NCBI GenBank assembly: GCA_031548365.1
Contig: JAVBRD010000020.1
Span: 21,111-85,110 of the forward strand
Length of the DNA: 64,000 nucleotides
Direction: 5' to 3'
Origin: JAVBRD01 sp031548365
GTDB lineage: Bacteria > Bacillota > Clostridia > Christensenellales > UBA1750
Shown here: positions 50,371-59,117 of the stretch, piece after piece
How positions within the stretch are numbered: the stretch's first letter is position 1
Layout of the letters: each line of letters opens with the position of its first letter
Notes under the pieces: model-generated
Seen by the model: only the letters and a program-made list of their open reading frames with translations
What the model was told of the DNA's origin: nothing
Database searches by the model: none
Program-made: the position numbers and the translations under genes

Positions 50371-52458
50371 ATGCCGAAAGACGCTACCAGCACGCGCAAT
50401 ATCGCAGTGATGGGCCATGGCGGAGACGGGAAAACGACGCTATGCGAAGCCATGCTGTTTTCTGCGGGAGCCATTGACCGTCTTGGCAAAGTTGCGGACG
50501 GAACCGCGACTTTGGACTTCGACGCAGAGGAAATCAGGCGCAAAATTTCCATCAGCTCCGCAATGGGTTTTGCCGATTGGAAAGGCACCCGCATCAACAT
50601 CATCGACGTACCCGGTTACTTTGACTTTGTGGGCGAGGCCCGCGGCGCGATGCACGGCGTTGACGCGGCGCTGATCGTCTGCTCCGCCGTCTCCGGTGTT
50701 TCTGTCGGAACAGAGAAGGCCATGGCGCTCGCCGGACAAGCCGGTATCGCGCGCATGATCGTCATAAACCAGATGGATCGCGAAAACGCTAACTTCGACA
50801 AGGCTTTAGCGAGCGTCAAGGACGCCTTCGGTTCATCCGTTGCCTCTCTCGTTGTGCCCATCGTCTCGGGCGGCCTGCTGAAAGGCTGCGTCGAGGTCGC
50901 TACCGGCAAGGCATACGAGTTCTCCGGCAAGGGCATCAAGGAGATCACCGCGCCGGCCAACCTCGCGGCCACCGCAGATGAAATGCGCGAAGCGCTGACC
51001 GAAACCGCCGCCGGTGCGGACGAAGCGCTGATGGAGAAATACTTTGATTCGGGGGAACTGACGCAGGACGAGCTGATGGCGGGCCTTAAAAAAGGCATCG
51101 CGGACGGCTCGATCGCTCCCGTCGTGTGCACCGCAGGCCTGACGATGGACGGCGTGCCCATGCTCATGGACATGATCACCGCGTACCTGCCCTCCCCCGC
51201 CGACATCTCCGCCGCCAAAGGAAAAAACCCCAAGACCGGCGATGCCGAGGAGCGCGCGTGCGATCCGTCCGCTCCCTTCAGCGCGCAAATCTTCAAGACG
51301 CTCGCAGACCCGTTTGTCGGCAAGCTCTCCCTCATACGCGTGTTCTCGGGCACGCTTTCTGGCGAAATGCAGCTTTACAACCCCTCCGCCGATAAGTCGG
51401 AAAAGGCGGGCACGCTCTACGTCATGCAGGGCAAGAAGCAGCAGAACGTCGACAAGCTTTATGCCGGAGACATCGGAGCGTTGGCCAAGCTCGCGTTTTC
51501 CTCAACGGGCGACACGCTGTGCGACGCCGCCAAGCCCATCGTCTACCCGGCGTTTGAGTATCCCAAGCCCTGCATCTCGCTCGCCGTATACGCTAAAAAA
51601 GCCGGCGACGAGGACAAGGTATTCTCAGGACTTCACCGCCTTGAGGAAGAGGATCCGACGTTCGTCGTCGGCAAAGCGCCCGACACGAGCGAGACGCTCA
51701 TCAGCGGCGTTGGCGAGCTGCACCTTGAGGTCATCATCAACAAGCTCAAGAGCAAGTTCGGCGCGGAAGCGATCCTGGTCGACCCGCGCATCGCCTACCG
51801 CGAAACCATCAAGAAGACCGTCAAGGTTCAGGGCCGCCACAAGAAGCAGTCCGGTGGTCACGGCCAATTCGGCGATTGCTGGGTTGAATTCGAGCCGATT
51901 CGCGATTCTTCGATCGACTTTGAGTTCATCGATAAAGTCGTGGGCGGATCCGTTCCGCGTCAGTTCATCCCTGCGGTTGAAAAGGGTTTGCGCGAAAACC
52001 TGCCTCGCGGCGCTCTGGCTGGCTACCCGCTGACCGGCGTGCGCGCGACGCTCTTTGACGGCTCCAGCCACCCGGTCGACTCTTCCGAAATGGCATTCAA
52101 GACCGCGGCGCGCAACGCGCTCAAAAAGGGCATTCTAGAGGCCAACCCCGTGTTGCTCGAGCCGATCTATAAGCTTGAGATCACCGTGCCCGATGACTAC
52201 ATGGGCGACATCATCGGCGACCTCAACCGCCGCCGCGGGCGCGTGATGGGCATGAACCCGGGCGAGTTCGGTCAGACGGTCGTGGCCGAAGTCCCGTTGG
52301 TCGAAGTCTTCAAGTACGCGACGGATCTTCGCTCCATGACGCAGGCGCGCGGCTCCTTCATCATGGCGTTTGATCATTATGAGGAAGTGCCGGCGAACAT
52401 CGCGCAGAAGATCGTTGAGAACGCGAAAAAGACCATGGAAGAGGACGAGGAAGACTAA
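50371..52458 (+). CDS. EF-G paralogue (EF-G2/FusA2 type)
   Basis: This 695-residue translational GTPase has all EF-G domains, but its G motifs differ from canonical EF-G. G1 is GHGGDGKT (15-22) rather than AHIDAGKT. G3 is DVPGYFDF (79-86), with Tyr 83 in place of the catalytic His. G4 is NQMD (133-136), with Gln in place of Lys. The G1 and G3 changes recall EF-G-2 proteins such as that of Thermus. Its job beyond translation is unclear. It has its own promoter, a ribosome site GAGGAGG and a hairpin after the stop codon. Confidence 0.9.
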   Translation: MPKDATSTRNIAVMGHGGDGKTTLCEAMLFSAGAIDRLGKVADGTATLDFDAEEIRRKISISSAMGFADWKGTRINIIDVPGYFDFVGEARGAMHGVDAALIVCSAVSGVSVGTEKAMALAGQAGIARMIVINQMDRENANFDKALASVKDAFGSSVASLVVPIVSGGLLKGCVEVATGKAYEFSGKGIKEITAPANLAATADEMREALTETAAGADEALMEKYFDSGELTQDELMAGLKKGIADGSIAPVVCTAGLTMDGVPMLMDMITAYLPSPADISAAKGKNPKTGDAEERACDPSAPFSAQIFKTLADPFVGKLSLIRVFSGTLSGEMQLYNPSADKSEKAGTLYVMQGKKQQNVDKLYAGDIGALAKLAFSSTGDTLCDAAKPIVYPAFEYPKPCISLAVYAKKAGDEDKVFSGLHRLEEEDPTFVVGKAPDTSETLISGVGELHLEVIINKLKSKFGAEAILVDPRIAYRETIKKTVKVQGRHKKQSGGHGQFGDCWVEFEPIRDSSIDFEFIDKVVGGSVPRQFIPAVEKGLRENLPRGALAGYPLTGVRATLFDGSSHPVDSSEMAFKTAARNALKKGILEANPVLLEPIYKLEITVPDDYMGDIIGDLNRRRGRVMGMNPGEFGQTVVAEVPLVEVFKYATDLRSMTQARGSFIMAFDHYEEVPANIAQKIVENAKKTMEEDEED

Positions 52459-52474
52459 ATCAATTCACCACAAT

Positions 52475-52500
52475 ATGGCCGGAGAACGATCTCCGGCCAT
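52475..52500. terminator. Hairpin between convergent EF-G paralogue and garR
   Basis: ATGGCCGGAGA (52475-52485) pairs perfectly with TCTCCGGCCAT (52490-52500), loop ACGA. A second hairpin (CAGAG..CGGAG/CTCCG..CTCTG, 52537-52565) lies closer to garR. T-tracts are weak on both strands. Confidence 0.65.
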
Positions 52501-52587
52501 TGGTCTGTCAAAAACCGCGATGCGAAGGTGGGCGTCCAGAGTCCGGAGAGAAACTCCGACCTCTGTATGGTGAATGAACATGCGATG

Positions 52588-53466
52588 CTACAGCTCGATG
52601 CCTGCCAACCGCTGGTAATATTTGACGAGCGCGCTGTGGTCAAGCTTTTCTTCTCCTTCCACCTTGAGCGCTTGCATCATCTCAAGCGCTTGCGCGGTCA
52701 GCGGGAGAGGCGCGTCTACGCTGTGCGCCGCATCCATGGCGTTTTTAAGGTCCTTGATGTGCAGCTCCACCCTGAACCCGGGCTTGTAGTTGTGGGAAAG
52801 CATCATGGGGGCTTTGGCGTCGAGCACGGTGGAACCGGCGAGCCCACCCCGTATCGCCTGATATACTTTTTCGGCATCAACGCCCGCCTTCTTCGCGAGT
52901 GTGAGCGCTTCAGACACCGCTGCGATGTTGAGCGCCACGATCACCTGGTTGGCCAGCTTCGTCACGTTGCCTGCGCCCACGTCGCCGACCAACACAGCGC
53001 TTGCGCCCATGCAGAGCAGAATGTCTTTGACGCGTTCAAACATGTCGGCGGGGCCGCCCGCCATGATGGACAGCGTGCCGTCCACCGCTTTGGGCTCTCC
53101 CCCGCTCACGGGCGCGTCCAGCATGGACACGCCTTTTTGCGCGCATGCCGCCGCGACTTCCTTGGCGACAATGGGCGATATGGACGACATATCCACGTAC
53201 ATTTGGCCGGGGTGCGAGCCGTCCAACACGCCGTTTGACGATGTGACGACTTCGTGCACGTGATTGGAGTTGGGCAGCATGGTAATGACCAACTCCGCAC
53301 CCATCGCCGCTTCCTTCGCGCTCGACGCTTTGGCCGCGCCCGCCGCGCAAACCTCTTCGACAGCCAAAGTGTTGATGTCAAATACCGTGAGCGCGTGGCC
53401 CTTCTTAATAAGGTTCTTCGCCATGGGTTTCCCCATGATGCCAAGCCCGATGAAACCGATTTTCAC
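52588..53466 (-). CDS. garR: 2-hydroxy-3-oxopropionate (tartronate semialdehyde) reductase-like
   Basis: This 292-residue beta-hydroxyacid dehydrogenase starts with the NAD(P) fold MKIGFIGLGIMGKPMAKNLIKKGH. It has the substrate motif LDAPVSGGEPKA, the catalytic Lys in GAGNVTKLANQVIV, and HIKDLKNAMDAA. The overall pattern is close to GarR/GlxR, which reduce tartronate semialdehyde to glycerate, but 3-hydroxyisobutyrate dehydrogenases look similar. The start is a GTG at 53466, overlapping the transketolase stop as GTGA after AAGGAGG. It is last in the split-transketolase operon. Confidence 0.88.
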   Translation of the reverse strand: MKIGFIGLGIMGKPMAKNLIKKGHALTVFDINTLAVEEVCAAGAAKASSAKEAAMGAELVITMLPNSNHVHEVVTSSNGVLDGSHPGQMYVDMSSISPIVAKEVAAACAQKGVSMLDAPVSGGEPKAVDGTLSIMAGGPADMFERVKDILLCMGASAVLVGDVGAGNVTKLANQVIVALNIAAVSEALTLAKKAGVDAEKVYQAIRGGLAGSTVLDAKAPMMLSHNYKPGFRVELHIKDLKNAMDAAHSVDAPLPLTAQALEMMQALKVEGEEKLDHSALVKYYQRLAGIEL

Positions 53467-54389
53467 TGCTCATTCCTCCTTGCTTTTCGAATCGCGTCCG
53501 CGATGTGGGCGGCCGTCAAGCCGTACTCCCGCATAAGTTCTTCGACATTTTCTGCCGATTGCCCGAAACGATCCCCGATCGCCACGCACTCCATGGGGCG
53601 GCCGTCTCCGCGCATCGCCAGCGCGACAACGCTTGACAGTCCGCCGATGATCGAATGCTCCTCCGCCGTGACAATCGCGTTCACGCCCTCCGCGGCACGA
53701 CGAACCAGCGTCTCTTCCAGCGGCTTTAGGCAGGGCACGCTCACCACGCGGACCGATACACCTTCTTGTTCCAGCGTCTTTGCCGCGTCCAGCGCGCGCG
53801 AGCCCATGATGCCACAGGTAAACACGCACACGTCCGACCCATCGCGCAGAACGTAAGGTTCGAGAACGGGCGCGTCCGCGGGTGTGATGTCGGGACAGTC
53901 GTTACGCGATATTCGCAGATAAACCGGGCCATCGTATCCCACCATCCAGCCAAGAAAGCGTTTGACCTCCGCCGCGTCGGCCGGAACGAGCACCGTCATG
54001 TTGGGGATGGCGCGCATGATCGCGATATCCTCCACCGACTGGTGCGTCGCGCCGTCGCCGAAATCGGACAGCCCTGCGCTCGAGCCGTTGATCTTGACGT
54101 TGAGCCCGCCGATGGCCACACTCTGCCGGATCTGGTCGTAAGCGCGCCCGCCTGAGAATACAGCGAACGAGTTGGTGAACGCGATTTTTCCCGTGAGGCT
54201 TAAACCCGCCGCGAATGCCGTCATGTTGGCTTCGGCGATGCCCATTTCAAAATACCGCTCCGGATACTTCTGCTCAAACATATACGACATCGTGCTTTTC
54301 CCGAGGTCGGCTTCGCAGACCACGATGTTCGGATGCACTCCGCCCAGGCGGGCGAGTTCTTCGCCGTACGCGGTGCGTTGGTTGCCCAT
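53463..54389 (-). CDS. Transketolase, C-terminal subunit
   Basis: The 308-residue protein holds the pyrimidine-binding and C-terminal domains of transketolase: GNQRTAYGEELARLGGVHPNIVVCEADLGKSTMSY, YFEMGIAEANMTAFAAGLSL, GGLNVKINGSSAGLSDFGDGATHQSVEDIAIMRAIPNMTVLVP. With the next gene it makes a split thiamine-diphosphate enzyme that moves two-carbon ketol units between sugar phosphates. It starts directly at the end of the N-terminal subunit gene. Confidence 0.95.
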   Translation of the reverse strand: MGNQRTAYGEELARLGGVHPNIVVCEADLGKSTMSYMFEQKYPERYFEMGIAEANMTAFAAGLSLTGKIAFTNSFAVFSGGRAYDQIRQSVAIGGLNVKINGSSAGLSDFGDGATHQSVEDIAIMRAIPNMTVLVPADAAEVKRFLGWMVGYDGPVYLRISRNDCPDITPADAPVLEPYVLRDGSDVCVFTCGIMGSRALDAAKTLEQEGVSVRVVSVPCLKPLEETLVRRAAEGVNAIVTAEEHSIIGGLSSVVALAMRGDGRPMECVAIGDRFGQSAENVEELMREYGLTAAHIADAIRKARRNEQ

Positions 54390-55199
54390 CTACGCGCCCT
54401 CCTTCACGAAGCCGTCGTACTGCTCGCGCGTCATGGCGCCGTTGTGGAACCCCACGACATTCTCCGCGAACGGCACGCCTTTGCCCTTAACGGTGCGCGC
54501 GATGAGCGCAGTCGGCTTGCCCTTGAACCGGGCCGCGCACGCGAACGCGTCCAGAATCTGATTGATGTCGTGGCCGTCCAGCGATATGACATTCCACCCG
54601 AACGCAGCCCACTTGGCGTCGTAAGGCGCGGTGGGGAAGCGCTCGGCGACCGGCCCCATCGCCTGCAACCCGTTGACGTCAATGATGGCGCACAGGTTGT
54701 CCAGCTTGTGGCGTGAAGCGGCCATCGCGGCTTCCCAAATCTCGCCTTCAGCCATCTCGCCGTCGCCCACCGCGCAGTACACACGCGCGTCCGACCCGTC
54801 CAGACGAACGCCTGCCGCCATGCCCGCCGCGATGGAGAGCCCCTGCCCCAGTGAGCCAGTATTGGCCTCAATCCCCGGCAGCTTACGAAAATCAGGATGT
54901 CCCTGCAAACGGCTCCCGAAGCGTTTGAGCGTCATCAGTTCTTCTTTCGGGAAGTACCCGCATTCACTCAGCGCGGCATACTGAATCAACGCGCCGTGCC
55001 CCTTGGAGAGCAAGAACCTGTCGCGATCCGGCCACTTCGGATCCTTCGGATTGTGCTTCATCACGTGAAAGTAAAGCGCAGCCACAATGTCCGCCAGCGA
55101 GCACGCGCCGCCCAGGTGCCCAACCTTTTCTGGTCCGATCATGCGCACCACATCTACGCGCAAGAGCTGCGCTTTCTCCTTTAGCTGTTCAGGATTCAT
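54390..55199 (-). CDS. Transketolase, N-terminal subunit
   Basis: The 269-residue protein is the thiamine-diphosphate-binding half: GHLGGACSLADIVAALYFHVM, RDRFLLSKGHGALIQYAAL, GSLGQGLSIAAGMAAGVRL, and the ThDP motif VGDGEMAEGEIWEAAMAASRHKLDNLCAIIDVN. It is the first gene of a three-gene unit (N-subunit, C-subunit, garR-like). ATG after GAGGAG. Confidence 0.95.
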   Translation of the reverse strand: MNPEQLKEKAQLLRVDVVRMIGPEKVGHLGGACSLADIVAALYFHVMKHNPKDPKWPDRDRFLLSKGHGALIQYAALSECGYFPKEELMTLKRFGSRLQGHPDFRKLPGIEANTGSLGQGLSIAAGMAAGVRLDGSDARVYCAVGDGEMAEGEIWEAAMAASRHKLDNLCAIIDVNGLQAMGPVAERFPTAPYDAKWAAFGWNVISLDGHDINQILDAFACAARFKGKPTALIARTVKGKGVPFAENVVGFHNGAMTREQYDGFVKEGA

Positions 55200-55224
55200 G
55201 TCATCACTCCTCTTGATTCCAAAG

Positions 55225-55251
55225 CGCGCCGCCCGCGTTGCGGGCGGCGCG
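55225..55251 (-). terminator. GC-rich hairpin after the floA operon
   Basis: A perfect 12-pair stem (55225-55236 with 55240-55251) with loop GTT lies in the 74-base gap before the transketolase gene. The following T-tract is only TTT, and no promoter is visible after it, so partial read-through into the transketolase genes is possible. Confidence 0.65.
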
Positions 55252-55273
55252 GGTTCTTTGCGAAAACGGGCTG

Positions 55274-55672
55274 TCAGTGCTTTTGTGAGGCCCAGCGCCG
55301 AAGCGCGCGCGGCTTACCAATGATCTCGCTGAGCACGACCGCGTCTCGCAGCTGTTCCGCAGACATCACCACGGACACGTCCTGCTGGACGACAGCGCTC
55401 GCGGACTGGTCGTCTACAGGAACCTCCATCGGATCATGGCAAGGGTCTTGACCCTCTTCGGAAGGGGTGTAGAACGGTTGTGACATTTGCGGCTGCGCAA
55501 ACGTCTCGGTAAAGATGGACTCCACAGCTGAACCCATCGTCGTCTTGAGCGGTGTGGCTTTCTGCGCCTTGACCTGCGCGGTCTTTGTCACGCGCCTGCT
55601 GTTGACGATGTTGACCAGAAACACGATGGCCAGAAACGGAATCAAGAAGCCCAGCGAGCCCACGCTCGTCAC
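55274..55672 (-). CDS. Small membrane-anchored protein of the floA operon, unknown
   Basis: The 132-residue protein has one N-terminal membrane segment (GFLIPFLAIVFLVNIV), a low-complexity middle rich in Gln, Ser and Asp, and an ordered C-terminal tail SAEQLRDAVVLSEIIGKPRALRRW. I have the impression that similar tails (a short helix, then SEI-x-GKP-x-ALRR) occur in other Firmicutes small proteins, but I cannot name the family. It is the last gene of the unit nfeD-floA, 21 bases after floA. A role with the flotillin membrane scaffold is inferred only from position. Confidence 0.75.
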   Translation of the reverse strand: MTSVGSLGFLIPFLAIVFLVNIVNSRRVTKTAQVKAQKATPLKTTMGSAVESIFTETFAQPQMSQPFYTPSEEGQDPCHDPMEVPVDDQSASAVVQQDVSVVMSAEQLRDAVVLSEIIGKPRALRRWASQKH

Positions 55673-55693
55673 CTCACTTTCACGCCGCGGCCA

Positions 55694-56695
55694 TTATTTG
55701 CCAACAGGCGCGTCGGGTTTAGGTGCGGCTGCGCCCGTGCCGCCGATGGACTGGCGCATGGTGGTGTCGGCCTGAATGTTGAGCATGTTGTAGTAGTCCA
55801 TCACGCCCAGTTTTCCTTCGCGAAGCGCGGCAGCCATGGCGCGAGGGACTTCAGCCTCCGCCTCCACAACCTTGGCGCGCATTTCCTGAACGGCGGCTCT
55901 CATTTCCTGCTCGTGCGCGACGGCCATCGCGCGGCGCTCCTCAGCCTTGGCCTGAGCGATGCGCTTGTCGGCCTCTGCCTGATCGGTCTGGAGCTGCGCG
56001 CCGATGTTGCGGCCAACATCCACATCCGCGATGTCGATGGAGAGGATCTCAAACGCGGTGCCTGCGTCAAGACCCTTGCCCAGAACGGTCTTACTGATCA
56101 GATCAGGGTTTTCAAGCACGCGCTCGTGCGTCTCAGCCGAACCAACGGTAGTGACGATACCCTCGCCCACGCGCGCGATGACCGTTTCCTCGCCCGCGCC
56201 GCCGATCAGTCTGTCGATGTTGGCGCGCACCGTGACGCGCGCTTTGGCACGAAGCTCAATACCGTTCTTTGCGACAGCCGCGACGATGGGTGTTTCGATC
56301 ACGCGCGGATTGACGCACATCTGCACCGCCTGGAGCACGTCGCGTCCAGCCAGGTCGATCGCGGCGGCACGCTCAAAGGGCAGCGGAATGTCGGCGCGCT
56401 GAGCGGCGATGAGCGCGTTGACCACGCGGTCCACGTTGCCGCCCGCGAGGAAATGCGCTTCAAGTTTGTTGATGGTGATCGTGATGCCCGCCTTGCGCGA
56501 CTTGATGAGCGGATAGACGATCTTCGAGGGCGTGATGCGGCGGATGCGCATGCCGACCAACGTGAACATGTTGATGGGCACACCGGACGCGAGCGCGGAG
56601 AGCCACAACCCGAACGGGAAGAACGAGAAGAACACCGCGAGCGCGACGATGATCAACGCGACGATCAGAAGGAAGAATACGACCTCAGTTCCCAT
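55694..56695 (-). CDS. floA: Flotillin-like protein FloA
   Basis: FloA organises membrane microdomains in Bacillus-type bacteria. The 333-residue protein has a N-terminal hydrophobic hairpin (VVFFLLIVALIIVALAVFFSFFPFGLWLSALASGV), the SPFH domain with LVGMRIRRITPSKIVYPLIKSRKAGI, and a coiled C-terminal part rich in Ala and Glu (DQAEADKRIAQAKAEERRAMAVAHEQEMRA). The ATG at 56695 has GGAGG seven bases before; the earlier one at 56710 is inside that site. Confidence 0.96.
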   Translation of the reverse strand: MGTEVVFFLLIVALIIVALAVFFSFFPFGLWLSALASGVPINMFTLVGMRIRRITPSKIVYPLIKSRKAGITITINKLEAHFLAGGNVDRVVNALIAAQRADIPLPFERAAAIDLAGRDVLQAVQMCVNPRVIETPIVAAVAKNGIELRAKARVTVRANIDRLIGGAGEETVIARVGEGIVTTVGSAETHERVLENPDLISKTVLGKGLDAGTAFEILSIDIADVDVGRNIGAQLQTDQAEADKRIAQAKAEERRAMAVAHEQEMRAAVQEMRAKVVEAEAEVPRAMAAALREGKLGVMDYYNMLNIQADTTMRQSIGGTGAAAPKPDAPVGK

Positions 56696-56740
56696 GATGA
56701 TGCCTCCCATATAAGCTTAGTGCCGTGAAACCGGAAAATG

Positions 56741-57250
56741 CTACGCGACCGGCTCGACGATGACGCGTCTGCCTTCCACCTTGATGACCTTGACCGCTGT
56801 TTTCGGGCCTAAAAACTCTCCTTCGGAAACCACGTCAAGCCGCGCCCCCTCGATCTCGCACACGCCGGCGGGACGGAGCGTGGTCAGCACGGTACCTGTT
56901 TTTCCAACGAAGAAGCTTAAGTCCTCAACGCCTACATAGCCATCCTCGCGTGTTGAGGAGGAGCCGAGAACGAGCGGCGAGCGCGAGAGCCGCCCTCCCG
57001 CCGCGGACCTAAACGAGAGTATGGCCAACACCGAAAAGACCACGATCACCCCAAGAAGCATCAAAAGACCATCGGTCAGGCTGCGCGCGCACAACACAAT
57101 GCCAAGAACGAAGAACGCGCCTCCGCTGATCCCGAACACGCCGAATCCCGGCATAAACGCCTCCACAACGCAAAGAATCAGCCCGAGCAAAAAGCAAAAC
57201 ATCCAAACATACGCGGGTAGGCCCAGCAAAAACGCGAGGTTTCCAGCCAT
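56741..57250 (-). CDS. NfeD-family membrane protein
   Basis: This 169-residue protein has two to four membrane segments in the N-terminal half (MFCFLLGLILCVVEAFMPGFGVFGISGGAFFVLGIVLC; LLMLLGVIVVFSVLAILSF) and a C-terminal OB-fold NfeD domain (FFVGKTGTVLTTLRPAGVCEIEGARLDVVSEGEFLGPKTAVKVIKVEGRRVIVEP). NfeD proteins pair with flotillins. It has no N-terminal ClpP-like protease domain, so it is the short type. ATG after AAAGGAGG; floA follows. Confidence 0.94.
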   Translation of the reverse strand: MAGNLAFLLGLPAYVWMFCFLLGLILCVVEAFMPGFGVFGISGGAFFVLGIVLCARSLTDGLLMLLGVIVVFSVLAILSFRSAAGGRLSRSPLVLGSSSTREDGYVGVEDLSFFVGKTGTVLTTLRPAGVCEIEGARLDVVSEGEFLGPKTAVKVIKVEGRRVIVEPVA

Positions 57251-57263
57251 GGTTTAGCCTCCT

Positions 57264-57971
57264 TTATGGTGACGACGAGGCCGGAACAGCATCTGTCGCG
57301 GCCTTCATGACCAGCGAGTAGATCTCTGGCGAAAGAGATCGGGCGAGCGACTGCAAATCGTTCATGTTGCGCACTGTGGCGGTCACTTTGGCGGAGACCA
57401 TCCCCCGTGAGACACGCAGGTCGCCAATAGACATGGAGGAGGGGATGCCCGAGATCGGAAATGATATGGGTTTGGCCGGATCGAGCTTAAGCATGCCCAT
57501 GACCTGCTCGACAGGGATGTTGAGCCTGCCCAGCCGCACTTGCCGGACTGTCAGACCGAGTTTGCCGTTTGAGAGCGTTGGTATGGCGTCGATGGTCGCT
57601 TGCGCCGGGATCACGCCCGCGATGCTCAGGTTGACCTTGACGCGGATGAAGCCGTCCATCGCCGACGGCTGGTACGCCGTGATCATGCCCAGCTCCTTGA
57701 TCTTGGCTTTGTTTTCCTGATACAGCATATCAAAGATTTCTTTGAGCTCCGCATCCCCGAGCACGGAGTTCACAGACATTTTTCTTTGAGCGATGCTGAT
57801 GTCAAGGGAGCTTACATCAAATTTTTTTTGGAACACCTCGGTGAGATTCTTGCTCGTGGGCGTTCCGGGGGGTGAAACCTTGCCTTCCGGCCAGATCAGG
57901 GCGATCAGTCCGGCGACCGCGATGACGATGAGCAGGACGAGTCCAACGAACACGCGTGAGACAACCTTCAT
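57264..57971 (-). CDS. Membrane-anchored protein, possibly DUF2140/YpmS-like
   Basis: The 235-residue protein has one N-terminal membrane segment (VFVGLVLLIVIAVAGLIALIW) and a single extracytoplasmic domain rich in beta strand, with IDAIPTLSNGKLGLTVRQVRLGRLNIPVEQVMGML. This is loosely like the YpmS (DUF2140) family, which is uncharacterised. I cannot assign a function. It is first in the unit with nfeD, floA and the small membrane protein, and a good promoter lies upstream. Confidence 0.7.
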   Translation of the reverse strand: MKVVSRVFVGLVLLIVIAVAGLIALIWPEGKVSPPGTPTSKNLTEVFQKKFDVSSLDISIAQRKMSVNSVLGDAELKEIFDMLYQENKAKIKELGMITAYQPSAMDGFIRVKVNLSIAGVIPAQATIDAIPTLSNGKLGLTVRQVRLGRLNIPVEQVMGMLKLDPAKPISFPISGIPSSMSIGDLRVSRGMVSAKVTATVRNMNDLQSLARSLSPEIYSLVMKAATDAVPASSSP

Positions 57972-58010
57972 TCAACCTCTCCTGCGCTTCATAATGTGAA
58001 TCACAGTTTC

Positions 58011-58039
58011 ATTTTAGTCCCGAATCGAAGGTTTTGCAA
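58011..58039 (-). promoter_or_regulatory. Sigma-A type promoter for the floA operon
   Basis: On the minus strand, TTGCAA (58039-58034), 17 bases and TAAAAT (58016-58011) lie about 40 bases before the first gene. Confidence 0.8.
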
Positions 58040-58045
58040 GACTTT

Positions 58046-59047
58046 TCACATGCCAAGTGGCCACGAGGGCGTGGCGTTGAGTGAGAAGTCCGCCATTTCG
58101 CCGCGAGAGAACCGCAGGAAACCCTCCGCTGCGATCATTTCTGCGTTGTCGGCGCACAAATGGGGCGGCGGACAGAAAAACTCGATCCCATTTGCGCGCG
58201 AGAGCCGCACGAGCTCTCGCCGGAGGAGCGAATTGCACGCGACGCCCCCCGCGATGGCCAACCTTCCGCTTCCTTGCCTGAGCGCCGCCGCCACGGCTTT
58301 GGTCGCGAGCGCGTCCACAACCGCACGCCGAAACGACGCGGCGGCGTCCGCTTTTGGCAAATCAGGGTTTCTTTCAAGCGCTTGCAAAAGCGCGGATTTC
58401 AATCCCGAGAACGAAAACTCATTTTCCTCAACACGTGGTTTGGGCAACGCGAGCGTGGTTTCGTCGCCTTCTTCCGCGAGCTTGTCGAGCAGCGGGCCAC
58501 CCGGGTACGCAAGGCCGAGCGCGCGCGCCGCTTTGTCGAACGCCTCGCCGGCAGCGTCGTCGCGCGTTTTCCCAATAAGCGCAAACGCGCCTCCTCGTTC
58601 GACCGCGTACAAATGCGTGTGCCCTCCCGAAACGACAAGGCATGTGAACGGCGGCTCGAGCTCCGGGAAAGCCACATAGTTCGCAGCGATGTGCCCCGCG
58701 ATGTGATGCACCGCCACGAGCGGTTTTTGGAGCGCGAACGCAGCCGCCTTCGCCCAGGACACGCCGCAGAGGAGCGCGCCAACCAGTCCGGGCCCCGACG
58801 TCACGGCGATGGCGTCCACGTCGCGCAGCCCAATCCCTGCTTGCTCCGACGCTGCGCGCACGACAGCGTCCAGCGACTCAACGTGCTTGCGCGACGCGAT
58901 CTCCGGAACGACCCCGCCATACAGCGCGTGTATATCGATCTGCGTGGAGATCGACGCGCCCAGCGTTCGTCTCCCGTTCAATACGTATGCAGCGGCCGTT
59001 TCGTCACATGACGTCTCCACGCCAAGTATAATCGTATCCTTCAGCAC
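58046..59047 (-). CDS. tsaD: tRNA N6-threonylcarbamoyladenosine synthase, TsaD subunit
   Basis: TsaD transfers threonylcarbamate to A37 of tRNAs that read ANN codons. The 333-residue protein has the ASKHA start IILGVETSCDETAAAYV, the metal-binding HHIAGHIAANYV, LVVSGGHTHLY, and KSALLQALE and GGVACNSLLRREL. The GTG at 59047 follows GAGGTG and starts the usual N-terminus; the frame runs on to 59104 through a terminator. No tsaB, tsaE or rimI is adjacent. Confidence 0.96.
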   Translation of the reverse strand: MLKDTIILGVETSCDETAAAYVLNGRRTLGASISTQIDIHALYGGVVPEIASRKHVESLDAVVRAASEQAGIGLRDVDAIAVTSGPGLVGALLCGVSWAKAAAFALQKPLVAVHHIAGHIAANYVAFPELEPPFTCLVVSGGHTHLYAVERGGAFALIGKTRDDAAGEAFDKAARALGLAYPGGPLLDKLAEEGDETTLALPKPRVEENEFSFSGLKSALLQALERNPDLPKADAAASFRRAVVDALATKAVAAALRQGSGRLAIAGGVACNSLLRRELVRLSRANGIEFFCPPPHLCADNAEMIAAEGFLRFSRGEMADFSLNATPSWPLGM

Positions 59048-59073
59048 GTCTTCACCTCGAAATCGCTTCGGCA

Positions 59074-59108
59074 AAAAAGAGCCGTTGCCGCGAGCTTCGC
59101 GCAACGGC
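59074..59108 (-). terminator. Rho-independent terminator of the prfB operon
   Basis: On the minus strand, GCCGTTGC and GCAACGGC (59108-59101 with 59088-59081), with further inner pairs, are followed by TCTTTTTT (59080-59073). It lies just after the stop codon at 59118, upstream of tsaD. Confidence 0.9.
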
Positions 59109-59117
59109 CATCGCTTG

